64,000 nt of DNA, taken from assembly GCA_947683425.1 (NCBI GenBank), contig CANTUQ010000031.1:5777001-5841000 (forward strand). The letters run 5' to 3'. The notes below the pieces were generated by a model. It did not search any database. It had not been told where the DNA came from and saw only the letters and a list, made by a program, of their open reading frames with translations. A program made the translations under genes and the position numbers. Source of the stretch: Excoecaria cochinchinensis. Lineage: Eukaryota > Streptophyta > Magnoliopsida > Malpighiales > Euphorbiaceae. Below are positions 54,388 to 64,000 of this stretch, piece by piece. How positions within the stretch are numbered: the stretch's first letter is position 1; each line of letters starts with the position of its first letter.

Positions 54388-56020
54388 ATGCCCCCGAGAC
54401 ATAATGTTCCTCTAGAGCAGCCTGAGCCCGAGGCTCCGGAGTGGATAACTCTTGATCTTAGGAGGAGGTTCGAGGCCCTAGCCCATGTACAGTTTTGCAC
54501 CAGCAGATATATTTCTAGGCTATTCCTTCAGAGCATGGGGATGTTAGAGGAGGTTGACGTGCTCTTAGAGGCGGTTGGGTGTATGGAGTTCCTCAGACCA
54601 TCTTTCTAGACTCACCCGGAGGTTGCTAGGGAGTTTCTTGCCACCCTTCACTATAAGGGGTTTTAGAGTTCGGATTCAAAGGAGGGGGTCATTCAGTTTC
54701 GGATCAGAGGTGATCACTTCAGTATCACCCGTCGAGTTTTTGCGTAGGTAATGGGGCTTCTACTTGAGGACGTGGTGATACCACATAGAGCCATCAGGAG
54801 GCAGCATTAGGAGGTTATTACCTTGCCAGGGGCACCATACGACCACGATACGGTGAAAAACACATGCTCTTATCACAGGCGTTGAGGTATGCGCATAGAG
54901 TGTTTTCCAGTTCATATTTGGGCAGGACAGGCAACCCTGGGTCGGTTAATGAGTTAGAGATCTAGAGCCTATGGTCGATGGTGATAGGCCGGTACCTTAA
55001 CATTAGCCATGAGATACTGGCTAATTTGGTGAGGTTACAGTGAGGTATAACCCCTTCCATATGTGCGGGAGGTGTGATCACCAGGTTGCTATTACATTTG
55101 AGGGGTTGATCCGGGGAGATTTGGGCCTCCACTAGACGAGGATCTTTATGTGGATGCAGCAGTAGCTCAGACCATGGGTATGATAGCATAGGTGCCAGGT
55201 CATCTTGAGGAGTATAGATTGTTAACGGTAGCGGAGACCAGACGCCTTTTTCACCTCCCTCCACTCCAGGCAGCCGAGGATATTCTGGGAGAGCCCCAGA
55301 GGGAGGAGCAGTCTCCACAGCAACCTCAGGCAAAGGGGGACCAGCCACCATAGCAGCCACAGCCGGAGGAGGAGCAGCCTCACACCCCCTTTGACATGGA
55401 CTTGGAGATAGACTTGGATGACTTGTTACACACTCCAGTGTCGCAGAGGACTAAGAGCCTTATGCCACCACCACCATAGGTCCAGCGCTCTAAGGCTCGC
55501 GAGGCCCAGAGGTTCCATCCATATTGCCGACCTGGCCACCCGGGGGTGTCTACATCCATAGCTCCTCCGCCACCAGAGCATCAGGTAGATCCGTCATGGC
55601 CCAGTCCACCGCCACCTTCTTAGCCAACACAAAAGACATCATTCTAGCAGTGCTGCTATGGAGCGACGGATGGAGGAGAGGGATAGAGCATTCAGTGAGC
55701 GCCTGAACAGGCAGGAGAGACTAATTAAGGAGCTGAGGCAGGGTCTAAGCGCCTCATAGGCAGTGATAGCTCAGAGGATCGATAAGGATCTCCAGATGGT
55801 GGATGAGTTAGTTACTGTCCTTCGGTTATGAGTGGAGGTGTTAGAGGCTTCCGTACCGACTATATTGGGTTCCAGTAGGGAGCTGAGGGAGCAGATGGAG
55901 ACCAAAATGACCGGGATTAGGGATGCCTCCAGGCACTAGAGCTCAGAGCTGATATAGGTCTTCACGCAGTTGGGCAGGGTGATTAGTGAGACTTTGGGAT
56001 TCTTCAGGACTTCTGCTTAG
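54388..56020 (+). pseudogene. Decayed retroelement ORF (Athila ORF-1-like region, Pro/Gln-rich linker, coiled coil)
   Basis: ATG 54388 follows a good splice acceptor. The N-terminal ~200 codons read PEWITLDLRRRFEAL, THPEVAREFLATLHYKGF, IQFRIRGDHFSITRRVFA and VMGLLLEDVVIP, resembling Athila ORF-1-type proteins. After a poor stretch (54990-55110), another open stretch has PQREEQSPQQPQ and FDMDLEIDLDDLLHTP. Then, in a shifted frame from 55659, come a coiled coil (MERRMEERDRAFSERLNRQE) and ELREQMETKM. Stops in the first part: TAG at 54607, 54664, 54745, 54808 and 54955, TGA at 54883. The frame ends in TAG two bases before LTR E. Family is tentative. Confidence 0.55.
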
Positions 56021-57410
56021 CCTGTCACACCCCGAACTGGGCCTAGTCGGAATATGCTTGCTCAGTCGGAGTGAGTGAGGGTAATTCGTACGTGAGTGAT
56101 ATGGATAATAAGGATTTATTTGCTAAGAAATTAATTAAATAAGTTAAGTGAAGGAATTATTATGGTGTGCTTGTAGTGTATGGTAGTAAGATGTAAGTGG
56201 CTTATAAGGAAATGTTATGGTGTTAGATAGGCTTGGTACCATGGAGATATTAGTATAAGAGATATTTGCATAAAAGAAATATTTATCAAGTGGATTATGG
56301 GTATGGAACTAAGGATGTAGGATATTTTATGAGAAGTGATTTAGTGTGTGTATGTGTATGGTGTGTGTGTATATGTAGTCAAAGATATTTTGTGGGAACC
56401 AATCAAAGGATGCTAAATGGGCTAGTAATATGAGGACATTTGGGCCTATGGGAAGTAACCAAGTGGAGTAAGCAATTAAGAGGAGATAAGATTAAGGAAA
56501 GAGAGAGAGAGTGAGAAGGCAGATTACGTTTTGCTCTTCTCCTCCTCCTTCCTCTTTCTTTTCTTTTCCTTGGATCGTGTTCTTCTCGGTGGCTAGGCAT
56601 GGGTTGATGTCTTGGTGGAGCTTAAGAGTCTTTTATGGAGGTATGTGTATGGTTTTGAGTGCTAGGGTTCCTAAGAGAGATTATGTTCCCCTTCTTCTCT
56701 TTGTTTTGTTTGAATTAGGGTTTTTGGATTAAGAGTAATTCTGTGGGTTTTGGTTTGTACAAGATTTGAGTGACAAGAGGAAGCTCAAGGGAAAGGAAAA
56801 GATTATAGATGGAAGCTAGAAAGTGACTTTGGATCTTTGATTTCCAGGTTTGGGAACTTTTTATTTATGTATGATTTTGATTATATTCATGAGTTGTTTA
56901 AGTAATTTGAATGTGTTGGTGATGATCTTTGATAATGGTAGTGAGTGTTGGTTTTAATTTGATAAAAAGTGCATGTGAATAGGATTTTGGTGAGGACTGT
57001 GTTAGGTTACACTTGACCCCTCTTTGGTTATTAGGCTATATCTGGAGTTTTAGAACTCCAAATGGTATGAAACTAGTTCCGTTGGAAAGCTAAGATATAT
57101 TTCTACATATGTGTTAGAAATAGGGTTGAGCTAATTTTAACTCTAAGTGTCCCAAAAGAGGTCATGAAATAGAGCTATTTTCTCTGGACGGGTTCAGGAG
57201 AGCACTATAGGTTGTTTAGATCATATCTGAATCTGTAGATACCCAATTGATCTGAAATTTATTGTATTTGAAAGTTAACATCCTAGAGAACATTTGTTAA
57301 GAAGGAAGTTTTGGCTAAAAATAAGATTTAAAAGTTGGTTTAGGCTATACAAAAACGTGTAGTGCAGCAGTCCTTAGTTTTGTCTTCTGTTTTGCAAATT
57401 TTTGGTATGT

Positions 57411-57518
57411 CACGGTCACAATGAATTTCATTGCCACCGTGACATACCAAAATGCTAGGCAGAATGTAAATTTTTGGACCTCACGGTCACAATGAATTCA
57501 TTACCACCGTGACCCCTT
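57411..57518 (+). repeat. Hairpin pair in LTR E
   Basis: TATGTCACGGTCACAATGAA faces TTCATTGCCACCGTGACATA, and TCACGGTCACAATGAATTCA faces a matching GTGACC arm. Stems are long with few mismatches. Repeated in the 3' LTR at +5225. Confidence 0.85.
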
Positions 57519-57995
57519 CTGTCTTGACCATTTTAGGTGTTTTTCTTCCCGAATTGAACCCGTATTGCACCAGAACTTTCTAGGATCCATCCGATGTATG
57601 TTTAGAACTATTAAATGAGTATAAGAATGGTTATCCCTTGGAAAATAAACATGATTAGGAGTAAGATTAATAGCAAACTAATGATTTAATAATGTGTAAA
57701 TGTATGTATTAGAATCAAGTCAAGTCTAACGACATTATTGAACATTATAATACTTTAATCTATATAAACGTGTATGATATGAACAAATATGCCTAAGTAC
57801 GACGTAAGATCTAAGTTATAGACTCATGAAAGACGTCACATGAAATGAATTTGCTGTGTGATTATATATATATTGATAATGGTAAATGTGCTCTAATGCT
57901 TTTAGCTTATGAATTTCTCTTTTAAACAGAGACCTGTAATGTGGCAAAACGGGTAAGTAAAGTGTTTATGGAATAATATTTTGTTCTGGGCATGT

Positions 57996-58172
57996 CACGG
58001 TGATAACCATTTTGGTTGTGACCGTGAGGTGTCCAGATTTTGCTTCTGTTATGGGTTCTGGACATGTCACGGTGACAACCATTTTGGTTGTGACCGTGAG
58101 GTGTCCAGACTTTTGCTTCTGTTTGGTTTCTTTGGTATGTCACGGTGACAACCAATCTGGTTGTGACCGTGA
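57996..58172 (+). repeat. Hairpin trio in LTR E
   Basis: Three tandem copies of a stem TCACGGTGACAACC / GGTTGTGACCGTGA (one mismatch) with AT-rich loops, separated by GGTGTCCAGATTTTGCTTCT-like linkers. Repeated in the 3' LTR at +5225. Confidence 0.9.
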
Positions 58173-58631
58173 CCTACTCTGTTTTTATAAAAAAATGGTT
58201 AATGGTTAAAAGCATAATTTGAATGTTCAGTTAATGATTGGCATAATAATGTTTCTATATTGGATTCTGATTAGTTACGAACACAAGAATGTGATATCTA
58301 TATGAGTATGATTTTTGGGATATGCGAATGTGATTACAAGTCTCTGAACAGGCTAAAGGTAACTATGACCTGCGTATTGTACTTTTGTTTTTATCTGTAA
58401 ATGGTCTTGTTTATAGTATGTGTATATGAAGTCAGTATGTCACATAATGTGAACTCTACATTTCTGTATAATAATGTGACAAATTAATATGTATATGAAT
58501 ACGAGTTTGAATTACTGAATGCTGCGGCTGAAGTATGTGTATATTAATGTGAATATGTCCATTGTACTCTGGATTAAATATGATGATATTTATATACTGT
58601 CTGATATGACACCTGATTTGAATGATGCATG

Positions 58632-58950
58632 ACCTGCGAGAGTCAGTCTAGTGGATAGTTAGGCATGCCTAATAGAGTCTATGTATGTGTAGCTGCAGCG
58701 CCCTTTGAACGATTTGGACCCTGATCAGGTCCCCGAATGGTTCCTCGTGAACCCCTATTATGTGTATGTGTATGTGTTTGGATCTTGTTTAAGATCCTGT
58801 TCAATGAAATGTTGCCTTCCGACTTGTACCTGTATGGTACATTATACTATGTGTTCCCTCTGAGGTTTCCCCAGTCAGAGATCGGGCTATGTGTTTCCTC
58901 ATGAGGTCTTCCCCTCAGTACTCGTTATCCACTATTTTGAGTCAGCAGGT
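58632..58950 (+). repeat. Palindrome ladder, LTR E 5' copy
   Basis: ACCTGC (58632), GTGGATA (58651), TTAGGCATGCCTAA (58659-58672), GCTGCAGC (58692-58699), GGACC/GGTCC (58716-58732), GGTTC/GAACC (58739-58753), GGATCTT/AAGATCC (58780-58797), GTACC/GGTAC (58826-58840), TATCCACT (58926) and GCAGGT (58945-58950). Same order as LTR A. Confidence 0.88.
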
Positions 58951-59645
58951 ATTTCGTTTGCTCTATTTGATATGAATATGAGAATATGATATCCGAATGT
59001 GGAAGATTTCGGTCATGTGAACCAGTTGTGAATTCGAATGTGATTATAAATCTCTGATTGGGTTAAGTGTAACTCTGACCTGTATAGTGCACCTTTATGG
59101 TTATCTGTAAATGGTCTTGTGTATAGTATGTGTATGTGAAGTCGGTGTATCACATAATATGGATACTACACTTCTGTATAGTAATGAGATAAATTAATAT
59201 GTATGTGAATGCGAATCTGAATTACTGAATACTATGGTTGAAGTCTACATATATAAACGTGAATATGTATTGTTAATTACTAAGATTAGGTATACTGATT
59301 TGTATACTTAGGAATATGATCTTGAACCCACATATGTAACAAATTTAATACGAGGCTATATAGCTCCTTATTATTAGCTATTGTAGTAATTACGGTATGT
59401 TATTATGTGTTTACGTTTCATGGCATGATAATTTGTAATAAGTTTACGCAGTGGAAGTGTGGTGTTTTGACATCATCTCTTGGGTTTGGATAAATATAAT
59501 GATTTTGGCAAAACAATTGGGTGTGTTAATAATATGAGTGTATGAGTGTGGTTAAGAATATTCGAGTGCATGGCTATATTATACAAGCATGTATATTTAT
59601 CTGTCAGGATTTTATGTATTCACCTTCGTGTATGTGGTATGCCTT

Positions 59646-59728
59646 GGCGACCGTTGTGAATGGTCGTCTATATTTTTGTGCTTTCCCCACTAAGCGTTAT
59701 CGCTTAGCACGGGTTCTTTTCCCCGTGC
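59646..59728 (+). repeat. Triple hairpin of LTR E
   Basis: GACCGTT/AATGGTC with one G-T wobble (about 59649-59666), CTAAGCG/CGCTTAG (59690-59707), and GCACGGG/CCCGTGC (59707-59728). Confidence 0.75.
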
Positions 59729-60144
59729 AGGTGGCAGGTTTGCTTTTGTTCGAGTCGCGCATCTGCAGAGTCAGCCACATAGGAGCTAGGAGTTTTGGTT
59801 TTTGTCCAGCTTCTTTATTTTGGATTTTGTAATTCTGTAAAATATGTATATGTAATAATATGTAAAGATACTTATATAATATTCTGGGCCATGTAAATAT
59901 TTGTATAGCGATGTTTGGAGAATAACTGCTATTGTATGCTTGTAAGTTTTCACAACTGTATGCTTTTGCTTAGTGTATGCGCGTTTGCGATGTATGCATG
60001 TCCAAATCTACTTCTCAAGTTTTAAATTCTTCCGTATTTTAGTATGCTTTGTCTCGCTTCTGTTCGGTAACACACCTACTCGTACGGCTTCCTACTCCCT
60101 TGCGGATGGGTTCACCTACGTATGGGTTGGGGTGTTACATTTAG

Positions 60145-60156
60145 TGGTATCAGAGC
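60145..60156 (+). other. Primer-binding site for initiator tRNA-Met (element E)
   Basis: TGGTATCAGAGC, five bases after the LTR end, identical in sequence and spacing to element A. Confidence 0.95.
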
Positions 60157-60300
60157 GCGGTTTGACGGTTCTGGTTGTCTTTGTTTGTTTGAGTGTCAGG
60201 TCTTTGTATGCTAGTTGGTATGTGTTGTGTTTTGGTGGATAAGTCGATTTTGTGTCGTGGCCTAATGCAGATGCGTCTTGTCCTGTGTGTGTTATGTTAG

Positions 60301-60420
60301 ATGGAGCCTGACCCGAATGAGAAGGTGAATGAGACGACAGAAAGTGTGAACCCAATTAGTACTGATCAAAGTGTTTCGTTTCTGTGCACCTTTTGGTTAG
60401 AATTCCGGTCTTGTTTCTGA
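60301..60420 (+). pseudogene. Gag N-terminal stub of element E (39 codons)
   Basis: The frame starts MEPDPNEK and contains TESVNPISTDQSVSF, close to SAESVNPPAVDQSVSV in the gag of A. It then stops at TGA. A downstream fragment (LDRLTVPRIS, about 60460) matches the next conserved gag stretch in another phase. The rest of gag-pol is missing. Confidence 0.7.
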
Positions 60421-61210
60421 TGATAGAACATTAGTGCAAGGATTGATTCGGATTTTTGGATAGACTGACTGTTCCTAGGATTTCTCAAGGTTTTGTTCAG
60501 AGTGTACCTCAGTAAAGAAAGGTATCGAGTAAGTGGATGAGTATTTGGATCTTATAAGGTTTTGGTAGTACTCTATATGCCTGTCAGCTATCTCTAGAAA
60601 AGTGTTTAAATGAAAGCATATTGAATCATGGGGATGGGACAAAGTGCATCATCATAGCATCAATTGCATCACTCTGCATACATGAATCATCTCAATCTCA
60701 TTACATCATCATCATCCCTTTGACAATACATGATAAGCATATGCATATATGTTTTGATTGAGAGAAAGCTGACAGGTTGTATATGTACTATTTGATATTA
60801 AGATTAAGGGTAAAAATGACGCGCTCAGCAATCGTTTAGGAAAGTGTTTTGTGTTTGATTAAAGATTGAACAGAAAGAGTATTTTGGGGCCGTAAAAAGG
60901 ATTTTAAAGTTTGATAGGAGTGTTAATGGTAAAGAGAAACGTAAGTATGATGGACATCTTTTAAGTAGTGAAGGATTTATGTATCAATTGGCGAAGTTAG
61001 TTGGTTTATGTGTAAAGTGTTCGGGTTTTGATTTCAATCGGTCATTTGAGTAATGATTATTCTGATGAATGTGTTTGATTCGAATATAGGAAAGTGATTT
61101 AAGAGTGTAGCGATGACAATAAGTGTAAGCGAGTGACTAGTTTGAGAGTGATATGTATGAGTTTGTTGGTGACATGGAATGTAATGCTGGGAATTCATTT
61201 CGGTGTAAGT
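60421..61210 (+). other. Non-coding remainder of the internal region of E
   Basis: No credible coding beyond decayed gag fragments near 60460. AT-rich and without recognisable pol motifs. Confidence 0.6.
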
Positions 61211-61247
61211 GAATTTCGAGGACGAAATTCTTTTAGGAGGGAAGATT
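61211..61247 (+). other. Pre-PPT hairpin and polypurine tract of element E
   Basis: GAATTTCGAGGACGAAATTC (61211-61230), identical to element A, then TAGGAGGGAAGATT directly before the 3' LTR. Confidence 0.85.
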
Positions 61248-64000
61248 TGTCACACCCCGAACTGGGCCTAGTCGGAATATGCTTGCTCAGTCGGAGTGAG
61301 TGAGGGTAATTCGTATGTGAGTGATATGGATAATAAGGATTTATTTGCTAAGAAATTAATTAAATAAGTTAAGTGAAGGAATTATTATGGTGTGCTTGTA
61401 GTGTATGGTAGTAAGATGTAAGTGGCTTATAAGGAAATGTTATGGTGTTAGATAGGTTTGGTACCATGGAGATATTAGTATAAGAGATATTTGCATAAAA
61501 GAAATATTTATCAAGTGGATTATGGGTATGGAACTAAGGATGTAGGATATTTTATGAGAAGTGATTTAGTGTGTGTATGTGTATGGTGTGTGTGTATATG
61601 TAGTCAAAGATATTTTGTGGGAACCAATCAAAGGATGCTAAGTGGGCTAGTAATATGAGGACATTTGGGCCTATGGGAAGTAACCAAGTGGAGTAAGCAA
61701 TTAAGAGGAGATAAGATTAAGGAAAGAGAGAGAGAGTGAGAAGGCAGATTACGTTTTGCTCTTCTCCTCCTCCTTCCTCTTTCTTTTCTTTTCCTTGGAT
61801 CGTGTTCTTCTCGGTGGCTAGGCATGGGTTGATGTCTTGGTGGAGCTTAAGAGTCTTTTATGGAGGTATGTGTATGGTTTTGAGTGCTAGGGTTCCTAAG
61901 AGAGATTATGTTCCCCTTCTTCTCTTTGTTTTGTTTGAATTAGGGTTTTTGGATTAAGAGTAATTCTGTGGGTTTTGGTTTGTACAAGATTTGAGTGACA
62001 AGAGGAAGCTCAAGGGAAAGGAAAAGATTATAGATGGAAGCTAGAAAGTGACTTTGGATCTTTGATTTCCAGGTTTGGGAACTTTTTATTTATGTATGAT
62101 TTTGATTATATTCATGAGTTGTTTAAGTAATTTGAATGTGTTGGTGATGATCTTTGATAATGGTAGTGAGTGTTGGTTTTAATTTGATAAAAAGTGCATG
62201 TGAATAGGATTTTGGTGAGGACTGTGTTAGGTTACACTTGACCCCTCTTTGGTTATTAGGCTATATCTGGAGTTTTAGAACTCCAAATGGTATGAAACTA
62301 GTTCCGTTGGAAAGCTAAGATATATTTCTACATATGTGTTAGAAATAGGGTTGAGCTAATTTTAACTCTAAGTGTCCCAAAAGAGGTCATGAAATAGAGC
62401 TATTTTCTCTGGACGGGTTCAGGAGAGCACTATAGGTTGTTTAGATCATATCTGAATCTGTAGATACCCAATTGATCTGAAATTTGTTGTATTTGAAAGT
62501 TAACATCCTAGAGAAAATTTGTTAAGAAGGAAGTTTTGGCTAAAAATAATATTTAAAAGTTGGTTTAGGCTGTACAAAAACGTGTAGTGCAGCAGTCCTT
62601 AGTTTTGTCTTCTGTTTTGCAAATTTTTGGTATGTCACGGTCACAATGAATTTCATTGCCACCGTGACATACCAAAATGCTAGGCAGAATGTAAATTTTT
62701 GGACCTCACGGTCACAATGAATTCATTACCACCGTGACCCCTTCTGTCTTGACCATTTTAGGTGTTTTTCTTCCCGAATTGAACCCGTATTGCACCAGAA
62801 CTTTCTAGGATCCATCCGATGTATGTTTAGAACTATTAAATGAGTATAAGAATGGTTATCCCTTGGAAAATAAACATGATTAGGAGTAAGATTAATAGCA
62901 AACTAATGATTTAATAATGTGTAAATGTATGTATTAGAATCAAGTCAAGTCTAACGACATTATTGAACATTATAATACTTTAATCTATATAAACGTGTAT
63001 GATATGAACAAATATGCATAAGTACGACGTAAGATCTAAGTTATAGACTCATGAAAGACGTCACATGAAATGAATTTGCTGAGTGATTATATATATATTG
63101 ATAATGGTAAATGTGCTCTAATGCTTTAAGCTTATGAATTTCTCTTTTAAACAGAGACCTGTAATGTGGCAAAACGGGTAAGTAAAGTGTTTATGGAATA
63201 ATATTTTGTTCTGGGCATGTCACGGTGATAACCATTTTGGTTGTGACCGTGAGGTGTCCAGATTTTGCTTCTGTTATGGGTTCTGGACATGTCACGGTGA
63301 CAACCATTTTGGTTGTGACCGTGAGGTGTCCAGACTTTTGCTTCTGTTTGGTTTCTTTGGTATGTCACGGTGACAACCAATCTGGTTGTGACCGTGACCT
63401 ACTCTGTTTTTATAAAAAAATGGTTAATGGTTAAAAGCATAATTTGAATGTTCAGTTAATGATTGGCATAATAATGTTTCTATATTGGATTCTGATTAGT
63501 TACGAACACAAGAATGTGATATCTATATGAGTATGATTTTTGGGATATGCGAATGTGATTACAAGTCTCTGAACAGGCTAAAGGTAACTATGACCTGCGT
63601 ATTGTACTTTTGTTTTTATCTGTAAATGGTCTTGTTTATAGTATGTGTATATGAAGTCAGTATGTCACATAATGTGAACTCTACATTTCTGTATAATAAT
63701 GTGACAAATTAATATGTATATGAATACGAGTTTGAATTACTGAATGTTGCGGCTGAAGTATGTGTATATTAATGTGAATATGTCCATTGTACTCTGGATT
63801 AAATATGATGATATTTATATACTGTCTGATATGACACCTGATTTGAATGATGCATGACCTGCGAGAGTAAGTCTAGTGGATAGTTAGGCATGCCTAATAG
63901 AGTCTATATATGTGTAGCTGCAGCGCCCTTTGAACGATTTGGACCCTGATCAGGTCCCCGAATGGTTCCTCGTGAACCCCTATTATGTGTATGTGTATGT
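61248..64000 (+). repeat. 3' LTR of element E (first 2753 bases)
   Basis: It follows 56023-58775 with about 13 substitutions and no net indel. The hairpin pair, trio and start of the ladder (from 63857) are present. It continues past the window. Confidence 0.95.

Larger units (their letters stand above)
51338..56022. mobile_element. Segment G: old Tat/Athila-type gypsy remnant with two divergent genes
   Basis: Between LTR F and LTR E. It contains a minus-strand spliced gene (51712-53079), a hairpin and AT-rich intergenic stretch (53080-53640), and a plus-strand spliced decayed coding region (53690-56020). The tail at 51350-51700, read on the minus strand, aligns with the plus strand of B and C near 39.4 and 20.9 kb, tying G to the same clade. 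G-rich AAATCAGGGGGCAAAA (53392-53407) could be a polypurine tract. Confidence 0.55.
56023..60139 (+). repeat. 5' LTR of element E
   Basis: It starts TGTCACACCCCGAACTGGGC and ends GGGGTGTTACA. Modules in order: hairpin pair (57411-57518), hairpin trio (57996-58172), ladder (58632-58950) and triple hairpin (59646-59728). No credible gene; small frames repeat in the 3' copy as shadows. Confidence 0.95.
56023..64000 (+). mobile_element. Element E: young enzyme-less gypsy element with 4.1-kb LTRs (partial)
   Basis: 5' LTR 56023-60139 (4117 bases), internal region 60140-61247 (1108 bases), 3' LTR from 61248 to beyond the window. It has an initiator tRNA-Met primer site, a 39-codon gag stub, a pre-PPT hairpin and a polypurine tract, but no pol. 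The LTR copies keep a constant 5225-base offset with about 13 differences in 2753 bases, so insertion was recent and needed enzymes in trans. It fits the large non-autonomous (LARD-like) class. Confidence 0.9.

Noticed and set aside
56403..56732. Small frames in LTR E (MPSHREEHD-type and an opposite-strand frame), repeated at 61628-61957
   Set aside because: Identical in both LTR copies, low complexity, and no counterpart in the related LTR D.
57996..58172. Evenly spaced palindromic repeats that look like a small CRISPR array
   Set aside because: Plant LTR context, only three units, linkers are themselves repeated, and no cas genes. The same applies to the arrays at 19391-19855 and 37925-38460.
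57922..58209. Short frames repeating a VVTV motif in LTR E (also at 63147-63434)
   Set aside because: They translate the hairpin trio; the repeat is at DNA level and both strands are open.

Overview
This is a plant nuclear genome window, probably from a eudicot, and it consists entirely of nested transposable elements. I recognise no ordinary host gene, tRNA or rRNA. The plant assignment rests on a chromodomain Ty3/gypsy element primed by initiator tRNA-Met, Tat/Ogre-type gypsy elements primed by tRNA-Arg, a Ty1/copia relic, and an endogenous caulimovirid (plant pararetrovirus) fragment.

Layout. Element A (1-9024, + strand, 5' LTR cut by the window edge) is an intact Tekay/Del-like chromovirus with one 1543-codon gag-pol frame. 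It sits in segment H (9025-10130), an LTR-like piece with an extraordinary G-box/ABRE array. A badly decayed copia element follows (about 10.1-15.4 kb), then a copia-type LTR (15419-16320) fused to element C (16321-27759, sense = minus). C is a Tat/Ogre-like element with a decayed gag and no pol. C borders an old gypsy LTR, F (minus; pieces at 27760-28090, 33903-34133 and 49187-51337). F carries two insertions. One is a caulimovirid fragment (about 28.1-33.9 kb, minus). The other is a solo LTR, D (34134-49186, target duplication CACAT), which is itself split by element B (34895-45878, target duplication CCTAC), a second Tat/Ogre-like gag-only element. F lies against an older segment, G (51338-56022), holding two divergent retroelement genes: a spliced antisense gene on the minus strand and a decayed spliced coding region on the plus strand. 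From 56023 a gypsy element with 4.1-kb LTRs, E, runs off the window. It retains only a stub of gag between its LTRs.

How the parts relate. A carries a full enzyme set. E shares A's primer-binding site, pre-PPT hairpin, gag N-terminus and LTR modules but has no enzymes, so it was probably moved in trans by a chromovirus of A's kind. B and C likewise keep priming sites, leader and gag but no pol, so both needed a partner. LTR divergence is low by eye in A (4 differences in 1876 bases), E (about 13 in 2753) and B (about a dozen in 2.89 kb). Those three are young; C, F, G and the copia element are old.

Main observation. The LTRs share an architecture beyond ordinary homology. The A, D, E and F families carry a ladder of short palindromes in a fixed order. 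At some rungs the sequence has changed while the palindrome survives through paired substitutions. In A, D and E, arms that can pair flank the ladder and three small hairpins follow near the LTR end. Most LTRs also hold a separate cluster of family-specific GC-rich hairpins; in H that cluster is the G-box array. This looks like a selected RNA or DNA structure.
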